64,000 bases of DNA from Marinobacter orientalis (GTDB lineage: Bacteria; Pseudomonadota; Gammaproteobacteria; Pseudomonadales; Oleiphilaceae). Shown piece by piece: positions 9,079-17,832 of the stretch. Both the position numbers and the translations under genes were made by a program. Numbering within the stretch: the first letter of the stretch is position 1; each line of letters starts with the position of its first letter. Below the pieces are notes generated by a model, which was given only the letters and a program-made list of their open reading frames with translations, was not told the DNA's origin and ran no database searches. The DNA lies in contig NZ_SRZX01000004.1 of NCBI RefSeq assembly GCF_004792665.1, positions 62,001 to 126,000 of the forward strand, given 5' to 3'.

Positions 9079-9094
9079 TTTACGTTTACGTAAA
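9079..9094. promoter_or_regulatory. LiuR-like palindrome between lipocalin and leucine dehydrogenase
   Basis: TTTACGT-TT-ACGTAAA is a perfect 7+7 inverted repeat with a 2-base centre. It resembles the operator reported for LiuR, the MerR-family regulator of branched-chain amino acid catabolism. It lies 63 bases before the lipocalin start and about 495 before leucine dehydrogenase. Assignment is by pattern recall only. Confidence 0.5.
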
Positions 9095-9160
9095 GTAGAG
9101 ATATCTGACTGTTACCGTTAAAATTTTCAAATTCACCAAAAAATGTGTGATCTCCAACCA

Positions 9161-9189
9161 TTGACGATGGTGTAAAAGCTATCTAGTCT
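9161..9189 (+). promoter_or_regulatory. Candidate sigma-70 promoter toward leucine dehydrogenase
   Basis: TTGACG (9161-9166), 17-base spacer, TAGTCT (9184-9189). The -35 is good and the -10 weak. It would leave a leader of about 390 bases before the gene at 9589. In 9095-9588 I see no supported gene, only a GGGCCC-CAAAA-GGGCCC hairpin near 9199-9215 without a T-run. Confidence 0.3.
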
Positions 9190-9588
9190 TTTTCCGCCGG
9201 GCCCCAAAAGGGCCCTGCACAATGAAATCATGCCAGCCGGCCAACCCGCCGGGGCACAACAACAAGACAACCACGAAGCCGTGATCCGGCCAGGTGGAAG
9301 AGGATTTCAGCATGTTACTGGTAAATCAGTCTCAGATGATGGGCTTTTGCGCCCGCATTCTGCAACTCCCGTTAATGGCTCTCCTGACACATCCCGTTTT
9401 TGCACTACGATCACCCGCATCGTATCCGCTACGAAGTTCCGACCTGACACAATTACCGCAGCCCTGGCCCGGGCTTTAGACCAGTCCACCACCCGTTTAC
9501 GATCCGCTTCGGGTTTTGCCCGCAAACACAGCAGGCATCCGCAGCCATCGTAGCCGGCTATGCAAACGCGTAAAAAGGAACCAGAACG

Positions 9589-10650
9589 ATGACTGTATTT
9601 GCGCATCCTGAATTCGACCATCACCAACACCTGACTTTCTGCTGCGACCCTGAAACCGGACTGCGAGCCATCATTGCCGTGCACAATACATCCCGCGGCC
9701 CCGCCCTGGGTGGTTGCCGCATGTTTCCCTATGCCAGCGATGAAGAGGCCCTCCGCGACGTACTGCGCCTGTCACGGGGCATGACCTACAAGTCTGCTCT
9801 GGCCAATCTCAATCTGGGTGGCGGTAAGTCCGTTATTATCGGCGACCCCCGTGAGCACAAAACCGAAGCCTTGCTGGAGTCCATGGGCCGCTTCCTGGAA
9901 CAGCTCGGCGGACTGTACATTGCGGCAGAAGACTCAGGCACCAGTGTTGCTGACCTGAAAATCATGAGCCGCCAGACCAGCAATGTTGCGGGCATCAAGG
10001 AACGCCCCGGTTTTGATGGCAAACCGAGCAGCGGCGACCCGTCACCTGCCACAGCCTGGGGGACCTTCGTGGGCCTCCAGGCCGCGGTGAAGCACAGACT
10101 CGGGCGCAGTGACCTGGAAGGACTGACGGTGGCCGTCCAGGGTATTGGCAATGTTGGTTACCGACTTGCCCGGCATCTGACCGAAGCCGGCGCAAAGCTG
10201 TGGGTGTACGACATTCATCAGGACCAGATGGACCGGGCGGTGGCAGAGCTTGGTGCCAAACCGGCCACGGCAGAGGAGATTCTGTATTTGCCGGTGGACG
10301 TAGTGGCACCCTGCGCCATGGGCGCGGTACTGAATGATCAGTCCATTACAAAGCTGCAGGCGCCCATCGTTGCCGGTGCCGCCAACAACCAGCTTGCCAG
10401 CCCGGCCCACGACCGGCTGCTGTGGAAGCATGGCGTACTCTACGCCCCTGATTTCGTGATCAATGCCGGCGGCATCATCGATGTGTATTACGAGCGCACT
10501 GGCGCGGACCCCGCCACGGTGAAGCAGCACGTCGACACTATCGGCCTTACGTTACAGGAAATTTTCCAGCGCTCAGACCGCGACGGCCTGCCCACCGGGC
10601 AGATCGCAGATCAACTGGCAGAAGAACGATTCCACCATATACCGCGCTGA
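9589..10650 (+). CDS. ldh: Leucine dehydrogenase (Glu/Leu/Phe/Val dehydrogenase family)
   Basis: A 353-residue NAD-dependent enzyme that oxidatively deaminates leucine, valine and isoleucine to the branched 2-oxoacids and ammonia. The N-terminal half has the substrate and catalytic site: [15 protein letters not shown] with K68, and NLGGGKSVI with the catalytic lysine K80 at the position typical of leucine dehydrogenases. The C-terminal half is a Rossmann domain ([14 protein letters not shown]). Length is right for leucine, not glutamate, dehydrogenase. A sodium-dependent amino acid symporter follows 63 bases downstream, suggesting an uptake-plus-oxidation pair. The small inverted repeat TGATGGC-N9-GCCATCA at 10651-10673 lies between them. 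A LiuR-like site upstream fits branched-chain amino acid control. Confidence 0.92.
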   Translation: MTVFAHPEFDHHQHLTFCCDPETGLRAIIAVHNTSRGPALGGCRMFPYASDEEALRDVLRLSRGMTYKSALANLNLGGGKSVIIGDPREHKTEALLESMGRFLEQLGGLYIAAEDSGTSVADLKIMSRQTSNVAGIKERPGFDGKPSSGDPSPATAWGTFVGLQAAVKHRLGRSDLEGLTVAVQGIGNVGYRLARHLTEAGAKLWVYDIHQDQMDRAVAELGAKPATAEEILYLPVDVVAPCAMGAVLNDQSITKLQAPIVAGAANNQLASPAHDRLLWKHGVLYAPDFVINAGGIIDVYYERTGADPATVKQHVDTIGLTLQEIFQRSDRDGLPTGQIADQLAEERFHHIPR

Positions 10651-10713
10651 TGATGGCGAAGTTATTGCCATCACTCGTTCCCGAAAACAAAAACAGTAAG
10701 CAGGAGAAAACAG

Positions 10714-12120
10714 ATGAATAACCCTTCTTCACCCTCCCCCGATGGTGCCATGGGCAAAGCGGCTGCCGCGCGGGGGCTATGGTCCTCGCGCCTGGCATTT
10801 ATACTGGCGGCCACCGGTTCTGCGGTAGGCCTCGGCAATATCTGGAAGTTCCCGTATATCACCGGCGAGAATGGTGGTGGTGCCTTTGTTCTGGTCTATC
10901 TGCTGTGTATAGCCGCCGTGGGCCTCCCCATCATGATGGCAGAGGTTCTCATTGGCCGCCGTGGCGGCCTCAGCCCCGTTAACAGTATGCGGGCGATTAC
11001 CCGGCATGAAGGCCTGAAGCCTGCATGGAGCTGGGTGGCCGCCATTGGCGTACTGGCCGGGTTCCTCATCCTGTCATTTTATTCGGTGATTGGTGGCTGG
11101 GCCATTTCCTATGTGGGCACAGCCGCCACCGGGCAACTGGCAGGCCAGAGTGCCGAGTCGATCGGCGCTATCTTCTCGGGTCTCCTGGGCGATCCGGTAA
11201 AACTGCTGATGTGGCACACCCTGTTTATGGCACTGGTGATGATTGTGGTTGCTCGTGGTGTCCGTTCAGGGCTTGAGCGTGCCGTGAGCATACTGATGCC
11301 TGCCCTGTTCGTGTTGCTGCTTATCGTTGTGGGTTACGCCATGACCACTGGCCATTTTGGCGAGGCGGCGAGCTTCCTGTTCCAGCCGGACTTCTCCAAA
11401 CTCACTACCTCCGGCGTACTGGTGGCCCTGGGCCATGCCTTTTTCACCCTCAGCCTGGGCATGGGCATCATGATGGCCTACGGCTCCTATCTGCCAAAAA
11501 ACATCTCCATTGCCAAGACCTCAGTTGCCGTATCACTGATGGATACCGTGGTGGCATTGCTGGCCGGGCTGGCAATCTTCCCGATCGTATTTGCCAACGG
11601 TCTTGAGCCAGGTGCCGGCCCCGGGCTGATTTTCCAGACCCTGCCGCTGGCCTTCGGCCAGATGCCCATGGGCAGCCTTTTTGGCACGCTGTTCTTCGTG
11701 TTGCTGATTTTTGCCGCCTGGACATCCGGCATTTCATTGCTGGAGCCGTTGGTGGAATGGCTTGAAGAACAGAAAGGAATGAACCGCACCCTCAGCACCC
11801 TCGGTGCCGGTATCGCCTGCTGGTTGCTGGGCATCGCGTCCATACTGTCCCTGAACCTGTGGTCCGATGTGGCACCGCTGGGTATGTTCGCGATGTTCGA
11901 AGGCAAGACGATCTTTGATCTGCTGGACTTCCTGACGGCCAACATCCTGTTGCCGCTCGGCGGACTGCTGGTCGCGGTGTTTGTCGGCTGGTTCCTGTCC
12001 CGTCCGAGTCTGGAAGAGGAACTGTCCATGTCACCTGCCGTCTTTACCGCCTGGTATCGGGTGCTGCGGTATTTCACACCGATCGCCGTGGCCATCGTGT
12101 TCATTTACAACCTGGTTTAA
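10714..12120 (+). CDS. Sodium-dependent amino acid symporter (NSS/SNF family)
   Basis: A 468-residue inner-membrane protein of the neurotransmitter:sodium symporter family (LeuT fold). The signature first helix is present (FILAATGSAVGLGNIWKFPY, then TGENGGGAFVLVYL), and about 11-12 hydrophobic helices follow. The unwound TM1 motif GSAVGLGNIWKFPY forms part of the Na+ and substrate site in the family. AGGAGAAAACAG precedes the ATG. It lies directly downstream of leucine dehydrogenase, which suggests a branched-chain or hydrophobic amino acid as substrate; that is inference. It ends at a hairpin shared with the convergent MFS gene. Confidence 0.9.
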   Translation: MNNPSSPSPDGAMGKAAAARGLWSSRLAFILAATGSAVGLGNIWKFPYITGENGGGAFVLVYLLCIAAVGLPIMMAEVLIGRRGGLSPVNSMRAITRHEGLKPAWSWVAAIGVLAGFLILSFYSVIGGWAISYVGTAATGQLAGQSAESIGAIFSGLLGDPVKLLMWHTLFMALVMIVVARGVRSGLERAVSILMPALFVLLLIVVGYAMTTGHFGEAASFLFQPDFSKLTTSGVLVALGHAFFTLSLGMGIMMAYGSYLPKNISIAKTSVAVSLMDTVVALLAGLAIFPIVFANGLEPGAGPGLIFQTLPLAFGQMPMGSLFGTLFFVLLIFAAWTSGISLLEPLVEWLEEQKGMNRTLSTLGAGIACWLLGIASILSLNLWSDVAPLGMFAMFEGKTIFDLLDFLTANILLPLGGLLVAVFVGWFLSRPSLEEELSMSPAVFTAWYRVLRYFTPIAVAIVFIYNLV

Positions 12121-12130
12121 CCTTCCGGCA

Positions 12131-12159
12131 GTGCCGGCACCCTGAGGGGGTGTCGGCAC
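12131..12159. terminator. Hairpin between convergent symporter and MFS genes
   Basis: A 12-bp inverted repeat (12131-12142 with 12148-12159, one G-T mismatch) lies between two convergent genes. There is no strong T-run on either side, so intrinsic termination is probable but not certain. Confidence 0.5.
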
Positions 12160-12171
12160 CATCCTCCCCTG

Positions 12172-13359
12172 CTATTCGACCACCCTGGACGCCGCCGGGC
12201 GGTTCAGAAGCCAGACCGTCATCAGCACCCCATGCAGGATCAGGAACGGCACCGCTATCAGCAACAACCCCGACCAGTCAAACGCTGCCAGCACCATTCC
12301 CGCACTCAGTGCAGCCGTCGCCTGCGAACCGAACACCATCAGGTCATTCAGGCCCTGCACCCGGAAGCGCTCTTCGTCCCGATAACCGTGAGGCAGTAGC
12401 GTGGTGCCACCCACGAACAGGAAATTCCAGCCAATACCCAGCAGAATCAAGGCAGACAGGTAATGCTGGAAACTGATACCGCTGAAGGCCACCGCCACAC
12501 ACCCGAGATATGCCAGTAACCCCAAGGCCATCATCCGCGGGATACCCACAACCCGAATCAGCCAGCCGCTGACCAATGACGGCAGATACATGGCCATGAT
12601 GTGGATCTGGATGACCCATTTGGCGTCTTCAAGGGGGTGGTTGGCTATCTCGGTCATGCTTAAGGGCGTAGCCGTCATGATGAAGCTCATAATTGCGTAA
12701 CCGACGGCGGCAGCGCTGATCGCAGCCCACACAACCGGTTGCTTCAGAATGTCGGCCATCGGACGACCGCCCCCGGTTGTGGTCTCCCGCACCTGTTCGC
12801 CACTGGCACGATACCCCAGACTCAATACCGCCATGGCAAGCAACTGAACCGCGCCCAGGGCGAGCCATCCGCCCATGAAAGGATATTCCGCCTGGCTACC
12901 ACCCCCGGCCAGAGCAATTTCCGGCCCCAGCCAGGCGGCCACGAGTCCGCCCAGAAGAACCCGGGCGGCAGCGGAGCCGGCCATTTGGGGCGATACCGAT
13001 TCCATGGCCGCAAAACGATACTGATGTACTACGGCCAGCCCTGTTCCACCCACAACGGCGGCGGCACACAGCAACGGAAAACTGGTGGTCCAGGCTGCCA
13101 GCATCCCAAGCATGCCTGCCAGTGTTCCGGCGAGCGTTCCCAGCAGCATCACCGGTTTTCGCCCGATGCGTTCCATCAGCCATGTGGCAGGCTTTATTGT
13201 CAGTACCGTGCCCACAACAACAAGCCCCACCGGCAGGGTGGCCAGTTCCGGTGACGGCGCCAGCAGGCGGCCGTGAATGCTTCCGATAAAAACGATAAAA
13301 GGGGCGGTGCACATGGCAAGAGCCTGTGCGGCGACCAGTATCCATACATTGGCAGGCAT
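12172..13359 (-). CDS. MFS family transporter
   Basis: A 395-residue inner-membrane protein with about 12 hydrophobic helices in two halves. The MFS loop 2-3 motif appears as the degenerate WLMERIGRKPVML around residues 60-72, after TLTIKPATW, with a charged central loop near residues 190-205 separating the halves. The first helix has PFIVFIGSIHGRLLAP. It lies 9 bases from the cheR stop on the same strand, so cheR may sit downstream in a different unit or the two may share read-through. Substrate is unknown; nothing in the motifs indicates drug, sugar or metabolite export. Confidence 0.85.
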   Translation of the reverse strand: MPANVWILVAAQALAMCTAPFIVFIGSIHGRLLAPSPELATLPVGLVVVGTVLTIKPATWLMERIGRKPVMLLGTLAGTLAGMLGMLAAWTTSFPLLCAAAVVGGTGLAVVHQYRFAAMESVSPQMAGSAAARVLLGGLVAAWLGPEIALAGGGSQAEYPFMGGWLALGAVQLLAMAVLSLGYRASGEQVRETTTGGGRPMADILKQPVVWAAISAAAVGYAIMSFIMTATPLSMTEIANHPLEDAKWVIQIHIMAMYLPSLVSGWLIRVVGIPRMMALGLLAYLGCVAVAFSGISFQHYLSALILLGIGWNFLFVGGTTLLPHGYRDEERFRVQGLNDLMVFGSQATAALSAGMVLAAFDWSGLLLIAVPFLILHGVLMTVWLLNRPAASRVVE

Positions 13360-13368
13360 AGGGCGGAC

Positions 13369-14196
13369 CTATTTCTTCCGGTAAATGATTCCGGGGTGGC
13401 ACTGCACCATTTCATAGAGATCAGGCAGCCCGTTCAGCGATTCCGACGCGCCCAGTATCAGATAACCCCCGGGATTGAGAGTGGCATGAATGCGGGTGAG
13501 GATGTCCTTCTTCAGCTCTGCCGAAAAGTAGATCAGGACATTCCGGCACAACACAATATCAAACTTTCCCAGCATGTAGCGTTCAAGCAGATTCAGCTCG
13601 CGGAACTCGACCATGTTCTTGATCTGCGGCCTGATCTGCCAGCTGCCGTTCACGGCGGGGGTAAAGAATTGTTTCTGGCGTTCCGGAGACAGGCCACGGC
13701 CGATGGCAATCATCTCATATTCGCCACGGCGGGCCACTTCCAGTACGCTTTTGGAAATGTCCGTCGCTGTAATTTTGACATCTCTGAGTTTGCCCGGCCG
13801 CTGGCGCCGGAACTCTTCAATAATCATGGCAACGGAATAGGGTTCCTGACCGGTTGAACACGCCGCTGACCAGATACGCAGTGACTGTGCCGATTTCTGG
13901 TCGCCAAATTCCGGTAACAGTTTTTCCTGCAGGATACGAAACGGGTGGTTATCCCGGAACCACAGGGTTTCATTCGTGGTCATCGCATCGATGACCACTT
14001 CTTTCAGGCTGCTACGGCCGGTACGCTTTATCCGCTCCAGCAACTCACCCAGAGTGTTGAGTCTGTTTTCTTCCATGATCCTGCGCAGCCGGCTTTTGAC
14101 CAGGTACTGCTTGTTATCCCCCAGCAAAATGCCACACGCATCCTGCAGGAAGGTCTTGAAGGCCTCGTATTCCTGTGGCGTTATTTCAGCTTTCAT
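13369..14196 (-). CDS. cheR: CheR chemotaxis protein methyltransferase
   Basis: A 275-residue S-adenosylmethionine-dependent enzyme that methylates glutamates on chemoreceptors for adaptation. The N-terminal helical CheR_N domain spans about 1-75. The catalytic domain has the SAM motif WSAACSTGQEPYS near residue 110, then ITATDISKSVLEVARRG and FDIVLCRNVLIYF, all hallmarks of CheR. Length equals that of stand-alone CheR. It lies 40 bases downstream of cheV on the same strand, the usual cheV-cheR pair of Pseudomonas-like bacteria next to flgA/flgMN. The pair is probably one transcript in the order cheV-cheR. Confidence 0.95.
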   Translation of the reverse strand: MKAEITPQEYEAFKTFLQDACGILLGDNKQYLVKSRLRRIMEENRLNTLGELLERIKRTGRSSLKEVVIDAMTTNETLWFRDNHPFRILQEKLLPEFGDQKSAQSLRIWSAACSTGQEPYSVAMIIEEFRRQRPGKLRDVKITATDISKSVLEVARRGEYEMIAIGRGLSPERQKQFFTPAVNGSWQIRPQIKNMVEFRELNLLERYMLGKFDIVLCRNVLIYFSAELKKDILTRIHATLNPGGYLILGASESLNGLPDLYEMVQCHPGIIYRKK

Positions 14197-14236
14197 TGGA
14201 TCTCAGTATCGGGTGAGTCGGAAGCGACAAAAAACC

Positions 14237-15169
14237 TCACTGCTCGCGGTCAATAATCTCCATGACCCGCTCCGCCAGCTCATCAGGACTGAATTTGGCC
14301 ATGAAATCATCAGCTCCCACTTTTTGCACCATAGCCTTGTTGAACACGCCACTGAGAGAAGTATGCAGCATGATATAGACGTCACTGATGGCAGGCTCGT
14401 TTTTGCACCTGGTAACCAGAGTGTACCCATCCATTTCAGGCATTTCGACATCGGAAATGATCAGAGACAGGTGATCTGAGGCGCGGGAACCGTCTGCAGT
14501 GATTTCCTTGAGGTAGTCATAAGCCTGCTTGCCATCATTCCTGGTCACAACGTCCATGCCAATAGCATTCAGGCAGCGTTCAATCTGGCGCCTGGCAACG
14601 GTGGAGTCATCCACCACCAGTACCGGCAGATGACCCGGCGCACGCGCGGCACTTCTGGTGCGCAACTCCTCGCCCACATCCTGGTCAAGTGGTGAAACCT
14701 CGGAAAGGATCTTTTCCACATCGATTATCTCGACAATTCTGTCATCGATGCGGGTCACTGCGGTCAAATAGACGTCTTCTCCGGCCCCCTTGGGCGGCGG
14801 AAGTATGTCTTCCCAGTTCATGTTGACGATACGATCAACACCGCCAACCAGGAACCCCTGGGTCTTGCGGTTATATTCGGTGATGATTACAAAGCAGTTT
14901 GCCAACTGTTCCCGCGGAATCCCGGGAAGCCTTATCGACATCGCAAGATCAATAATCGGGATAGTCTCCCCCCGGATATGGGCAACACCACACACCATGG
15001 AACGGCTGTTGGGTATGGAAGACAGTTTCGGACACTGAAGCACTTCCTTGACCTTGAATACATTGATGCCATAGACCTGCTGGCCCCGAAGCCGGAACAG
15101 CAGGAGCTCCAGGCGGTTCTGACCTACAAGCTGCGTGCGCTGATTTACACTGTCCAATACCCCAGTCAT
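14237..15169 (-). CDS. cheV: CheV chemotaxis coupling protein (CheW-REC fusion)
   Basis: A 310-residue soluble scaffold combining a CheW-like domain (about 15-165) with a response-regulator receiver domain (about 182-305). The CheW part shows VYGINVFKVKEVLQ and MVCGVAHIRGETIPIIDL. The receiver has the acidic pair D187-D188 (VLVVDDS), the phosphoacceptor D240 (LIISDVEMPEMDG), and a lysine-containing C-terminal strand (MVQKVGADDFMAKFSP). It couples receptors to CheA and probably buffers CheA phosphate during adaptation. It is divergent from flgA and followed by cheR. A GGCACC-CTGA-GGTGCC hairpin at 15240-15255 lies in its leader region. Confidence 0.95.
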   Translation of the reverse strand: MTGVLDSVNQRTQLVGQNRLELLLFRLRGQQVYGINVFKVKEVLQCPKLSSIPNSRSMVCGVAHIRGETIPIIDLAMSIRLPGIPREQLANCFVIITEYNRKTQGFLVGGVDRIVNMNWEDILPPPKGAGEDVYLTAVTRIDDRIVEIIDVEKILSEVSPLDQDVGEELRTRSAARAPGHLPVLVVDDSTVARRQIERCLNAIGMDVVTRNDGKQAYDYLKEITADGSRASDHLSLIISDVEMPEMDGYTLVTRCKNEPAISDVYIMLHTSLSGVFNKAMVQKVGADDFMAKFSPDELAERVMEIIDREQ

Positions 15170-15365
15170 CGTCTCTTCTCCTGCTCACAACCACTCGCTG
15201 GCGGCACGCATTTTGCTGCGTAACTGTTATGCGCCAAATGGCACCCTGAGGTGCCGGTTTATTGACTCTGGAAGGGCTTAACGGCTGTATTCGGAAATCA
15301 TTAGAAATTTCTCGAATAACGAGCATTTACCCTATTAATTGCTAGCATAGGACAAACCGCAGCTT

Positions 15366-16070
15366 ATGCGCATCAGCATTTTCGTTACTGCACTGCTAAT
15401 GTCTACCATCGCAGGCACGGCCACCGCCTCCAACACCACAGCGGAGCAAATCTATTCCGCTGCCGATGACTTCCTGCAGGCATTTGCCGAAAACCAGGCG
15501 GATGAGGGGTTCTCTGTCGCTTTCGATAGCGGCAAACTGGATGCCCGCCTCTCCCTCGCCACCTGCGACGAGTCGCTGGAGGTAACGTTTAGCGGTGACC
15601 CCTGGAAAACCACGCAACCGTCACTGCTGGTTTCCTGTGAAGGTCTTCGGCCATGGCGGATGTTCCTGCCGGTTTCCGTCACCATAACCGGCGATGCCAT
15701 GGTGGCTTCGCGCCCCCTCAGCAGAGGTGAACGGCTGACGGAAAGTGCATTGAGTACAGACTCCGTCGTGGTCAATTCCATAAGGCGCGGCGCTATTACC
15801 CGCCGGGATCAGCTCGTCGGTATGGAAATGCGGCGGGGAATCAATGCCGGCACAGTATTCACACCTGATCTGCTGCTTACCCCTGCGGCAATCGAGCGGG
15901 GAGATCATGTTATTATCAGCGCCCGCAGCGGAAACTTTTCGGTGAACTCCCGCGGCAAGGCGCTGGCCAGCGCCGGCATAGGGGAACAGGTTCTGGTGGA
16001 AAATCTGTCGTCGTCGCGCACGGTCCGTGCCCGTGTAACAGCACCGGGCCATGTGGAGATTCCCATGTAA
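15366..16070 (+). CDS. flgA: FlgA flagellar P-ring assembly chaperone
   Basis: A 234-residue periplasmic protein needed to assemble the flagellar basal-body P ring. It has a cleavable signal peptide (residues 1-21, MRISIFVTALLMSTIAGTATA), an N-terminal domain with the CDESLEV cysteine pair region, and a C-terminal SAF domain (about 110-232; VASRPLSRGERLTESAL, then VLVENLSSSRTVRARVTAPG) typical of FlgA. It is divergent from cheV. A terminator-like hairpin immediately after the stop separates it from flgM, which has its own sigma-28 promoter. Confidence 0.93.
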   Translation: MRISIFVTALLMSTIAGTATASNTTAEQIYSAADDFLQAFAENQADEGFSVAFDSGKLDARLSLATCDESLEVTFSGDPWKTTQPSLLVSCEGLRPWRMFLPVSVTITGDAMVASRPLSRGERLTESALSTDSVVVNSIRRGAITRRDQLVGMEMRRGINAGTVFTPDLLLTPAAIERGDHVIISARSGNFSVNSRGKALASAGIGEQVLVENLSSSRTVRARVTAPGHVEIPM

Positions 16071-16071
16071 T

Positions 16072-16114
16072 GCTTGCCGCGGCGGAATCCATTGGCCGGC
16101 GGTGGCAAGCTTTT
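16072..16114 (+). terminator. Terminator after flgA
   Basis: GCTTGCC (from 16072) pairs with GGCAAGC (to 16110) around an inner GC-rich segment that can also pair, followed by TTTT at 16111-16114. It starts one base after the flgA stop and ends 54 bases before the sigma-28 promoter of flgM. Confidence 0.6.
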
Positions 16115-16167
16115 GCCGCAGAGCGGCCAGATGACTGACTTGTAATCTCATCCGTGTAAAAATTTGC

Positions 16168-16194
16168 TAAAGAAATGTAAAGCCATGCCGATAA
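16168..16194 (+). promoter_or_regulatory. Sigma-28 (FliA) promoter of flgMN
   Basis: TAAAGAAA (16168-16175), 11-base spacer, GCCGATAA (16187-16194). The -10 is a perfect match to the flagellar sigma-28 consensus and the -35 nearly so (consensus TAAAGTTT-N11-GCCGATAA). It lies 58 bases upstream of the flgM ATG, so flgMN is a late (class III type) flagellar transcript. Confidence 0.93.
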
Positions 16195-16252
16195 CCAGGT
16201 ATTAAACTCGTGGAGCCGCCCAATGCGGCTGATCAGCCAAGCAGGTAACCTT

Positions 16253-16579
16253 ATGTCAGTTGACTTTAATGGAATAGGCCCAGGCCAGGTCAACACCCAG
16301 AAAACCACGGCCGACAAGTCTTCCGGTACTCAGAACACCCAGCCCTCTGCGACAGAGCAGGCAAAGACCCAGGCTCAGGGTCCCCGCGGTGAAAATGTCA
16401 ACCTGAGCAGCCAGGCTAAAGACCTGAAACAGCTTGAGCAGAAGCTGGGCAACTATCCGGAAATGGACGATGATCGCATCGAACAGATCCGCTCTGCCCT
16501 GGAAAATGGCTCTTACAAAATTGATGCCGAGAAACTGGCCCAGAAAATGCTTGAGATGGATGAAAGCATTTTCGGGTGA
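16253..16579 (+). CDS. flgM: FlgM anti-sigma-28 factor
   Basis: A 108-residue largely disordered protein that holds FliA (sigma-28) inactive until it is exported through the finished hook. The N-terminus MSVDFNGIGPGQV is typical. The middle is low-complexity Q/T/S-rich, and the C-terminal sigma-binding half (VNLSSQAKDLKQLEQKL, then IRSALENGSYKIDAEKLAQK) is clear. The open frame begins ten codons earlier, but the internal ATG is preferred because AGGTAA precedes it and it gives the family N-terminus. A perfect sigma-28 promoter lies upstream, giving the usual autoregulatory loop. flgN follows after 7 bases. Confidence 0.94.
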   Translation: MSVDFNGIGPGQVNTQKTTADKSSGTQNTQPSATEQAKTQAQGPRGENVNLSSQAKDLKQLEQKLGNYPEMDDDRIEQIRSALENGSYKIDAEKLAQKMLEMDESIFG

Positions 16580-16586
16580 GTAACTC

Positions 16587-17057
16587 ATGGCCGCAATTGA
16601 TGAACTGAAAGATCTTCTTGCCGAGGATATCCGTAAGCTGGACACACTGGCGGATGTTCTCAATCAGGAAAAATCCTGCCTCTCCAGCTCTGACGTTAGC
16701 AAGCTTGAGACCTTGACCGGCGAAAAGAACCGGCTGCTGGAACAGGTCCGCGAAAGCGCGAAACGGAAAATCCGGTTGATGGTTGCCATGGGTTTCCGCC
16801 CCGACAGTGGCGAGCCCTCGCGGTTCATCCGCAGCGCTGGCCTGCCGGACCTTGTCGCACTCTGGGAAGACGCCGACAGGCGCTTGCGAGCCTGCCAGGC
16901 AATTAACCAGAGCAATGGCAGAGTCATCAGTCACCTGCAGAAACGCCTTTCCCGTCTGACCGACATTTTCCGTGGCGTTTCCGGGCACCAGAAGCTTTAC
17001 GGGGCCCAGGGAGAACAGAAGGCGGTATCCCACAGTACCATTCTTGCTAGCGCCTGA
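16587..17057 (+). CDS. flgN: FlgN flagellar export chaperone
   Basis: A 156-residue, mostly helical cytosolic chaperone for the hook-filament junction proteins FlgK and FlgL. The pattern fits FlgN: an acidic N-terminal helix (MAAIDELKDLLAEDIRKLD), a heptad-rich middle with LETLTGEKNRLLEQV, and the C-terminal segment with NQSNGRVI. Similarity in this family is low, so the assignment rests partly on position: it follows flgM by 7 bases in the usual flgMN order and shares its sigma-28 promoter. Confidence 0.88.
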   Translation: MAAIDELKDLLAEDIRKLDTLADVLNQEKSCLSSSDVSKLETLTGEKNRLLEQVRESAKRKIRLMVAMGFRPDSGEPSRFIRSAGLPDLVALWEDADRRLRACQAINQSNGRVISHLQKRLSRLTDIFRGVSGHQKLYGAQGEQKAVSHSTILASA

Positions 17058-17169
17058 CCGTAGCAACTTCCAGTCAAATCAGGCCGACCTGCCTGCCAAA
17101 CTCTGTTAAAATCCAGGATCAGCCAGCAGCCATCAGAGTATGGCAGCAGACAACCCCGGAGCTAGCAGC

Positions 17170-17802
17170 GTGAGCCGTTATAGAATGACAATTTCCGTTA
17201 AACCGTTTCGATATGTGATGCAGATCGCTCTTTGCGTAACCCTGTTGCTGGGCATCACCTCATCACTGTCTGCCCAGGAGCACCAGAACGAATTGCCACA
17301 GGTGATCATCGAAACCAGTGAAGGCGTGATCGAAGTGACACTGCGGCCGGACATTGCACCGGAAACCGTGGACAATTTCCTCGCGTACGTGAGCAACGGA
17401 TTCTACGAGGGCACCATTTTTCACCGGGTCATTCCGGGCTTCATGATTCAGGGTGGAGGATTTGACAAAAACCTCAACCGGAAGCAAACCCGTGATCCGG
17501 TGCGCAATGAGGCCAAACCGACCGCCAAAAACCTGAGGGGCACCATTGCCATGGCTCGCACCAGTTCGCCGGATTCCGCAACCTCCCAGTTTTTTATCAA
17601 TCTGGCCGATAACGACTTCCTGAACGCCGGTGTCCGCGGGCCGGGCTATACCGTGTTCGGCAAGGTCAGCGGCGGTATGGGTGTCGTCGATGCCATCGCC
17701 GGCAAGGCAACCGGTCGATCGGGCGGCATGGGCGATGTGCCGAAAGAGCCCGTCATTATTCACAGCGTGTCCCGGAAAAAGGCCGACAGCGCTACAGAGT
17801 AG
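17170..17802 (+). CDS. Periplasmic cyclophilin-type peptidyl-prolyl isomerase (PpiA-like)
   Basis: A cyclophilin of about 210 residues that catalyses cis-trans proline isomerisation, predicted to be exported. Cyclophilin motifs are complete: VENFLAYV-type helix (VDNFLAYVSNGFYEGT), IFHRVIPGFMIQGGGF with the catalytic R, and TSSPDSATSQFFINLADN. The open frame starts at 17140, but the GTG at 17170 has GGAG 8 bases upstream and still leaves a signal peptide ending near LSAQE. An ATG at 17185 is also possible. It lies upstream of mnmC on the same strand. Confidence 0.88.
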   Translation: MSRYRMTISVKPFRYVMQIALCVTLLLGITSSLSAQEHQNELPQVIIETSEGVIEVTLRPDIAPETVDNFLAYVSNGFYEGTIFHRVIPGFMIQGGGFDKNLNRKQTRDPVRNEAKPTAKNLRGTIAMARTSSPDSATSQFFINLADNDFLNAGVRGPGYTVFGKVSGGMGVVDAIAGKATGRSGGMGDVPKEPVIIHSVSRKKADSATE

Positions 17803-17832
17803 CAGCAGAGAAGAAAAGGCGGTGACCAGACA

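Noticed and set aside
9199..9215. GGGCCC hairpin as a terminator for the lipocalin or upstream unit
   Set aside because: No T-run follows on either strand and no transcript is expected to end there.
9312..9479. Short open frame with a GGAAGAGG ribosome-like site before leucine dehydrogenase
   Set aside because: The encoded peptide (about 55 residues) has a few hydrophobic stretches but no family resemblance; it could be a leader peptide, yet nothing supports translation.
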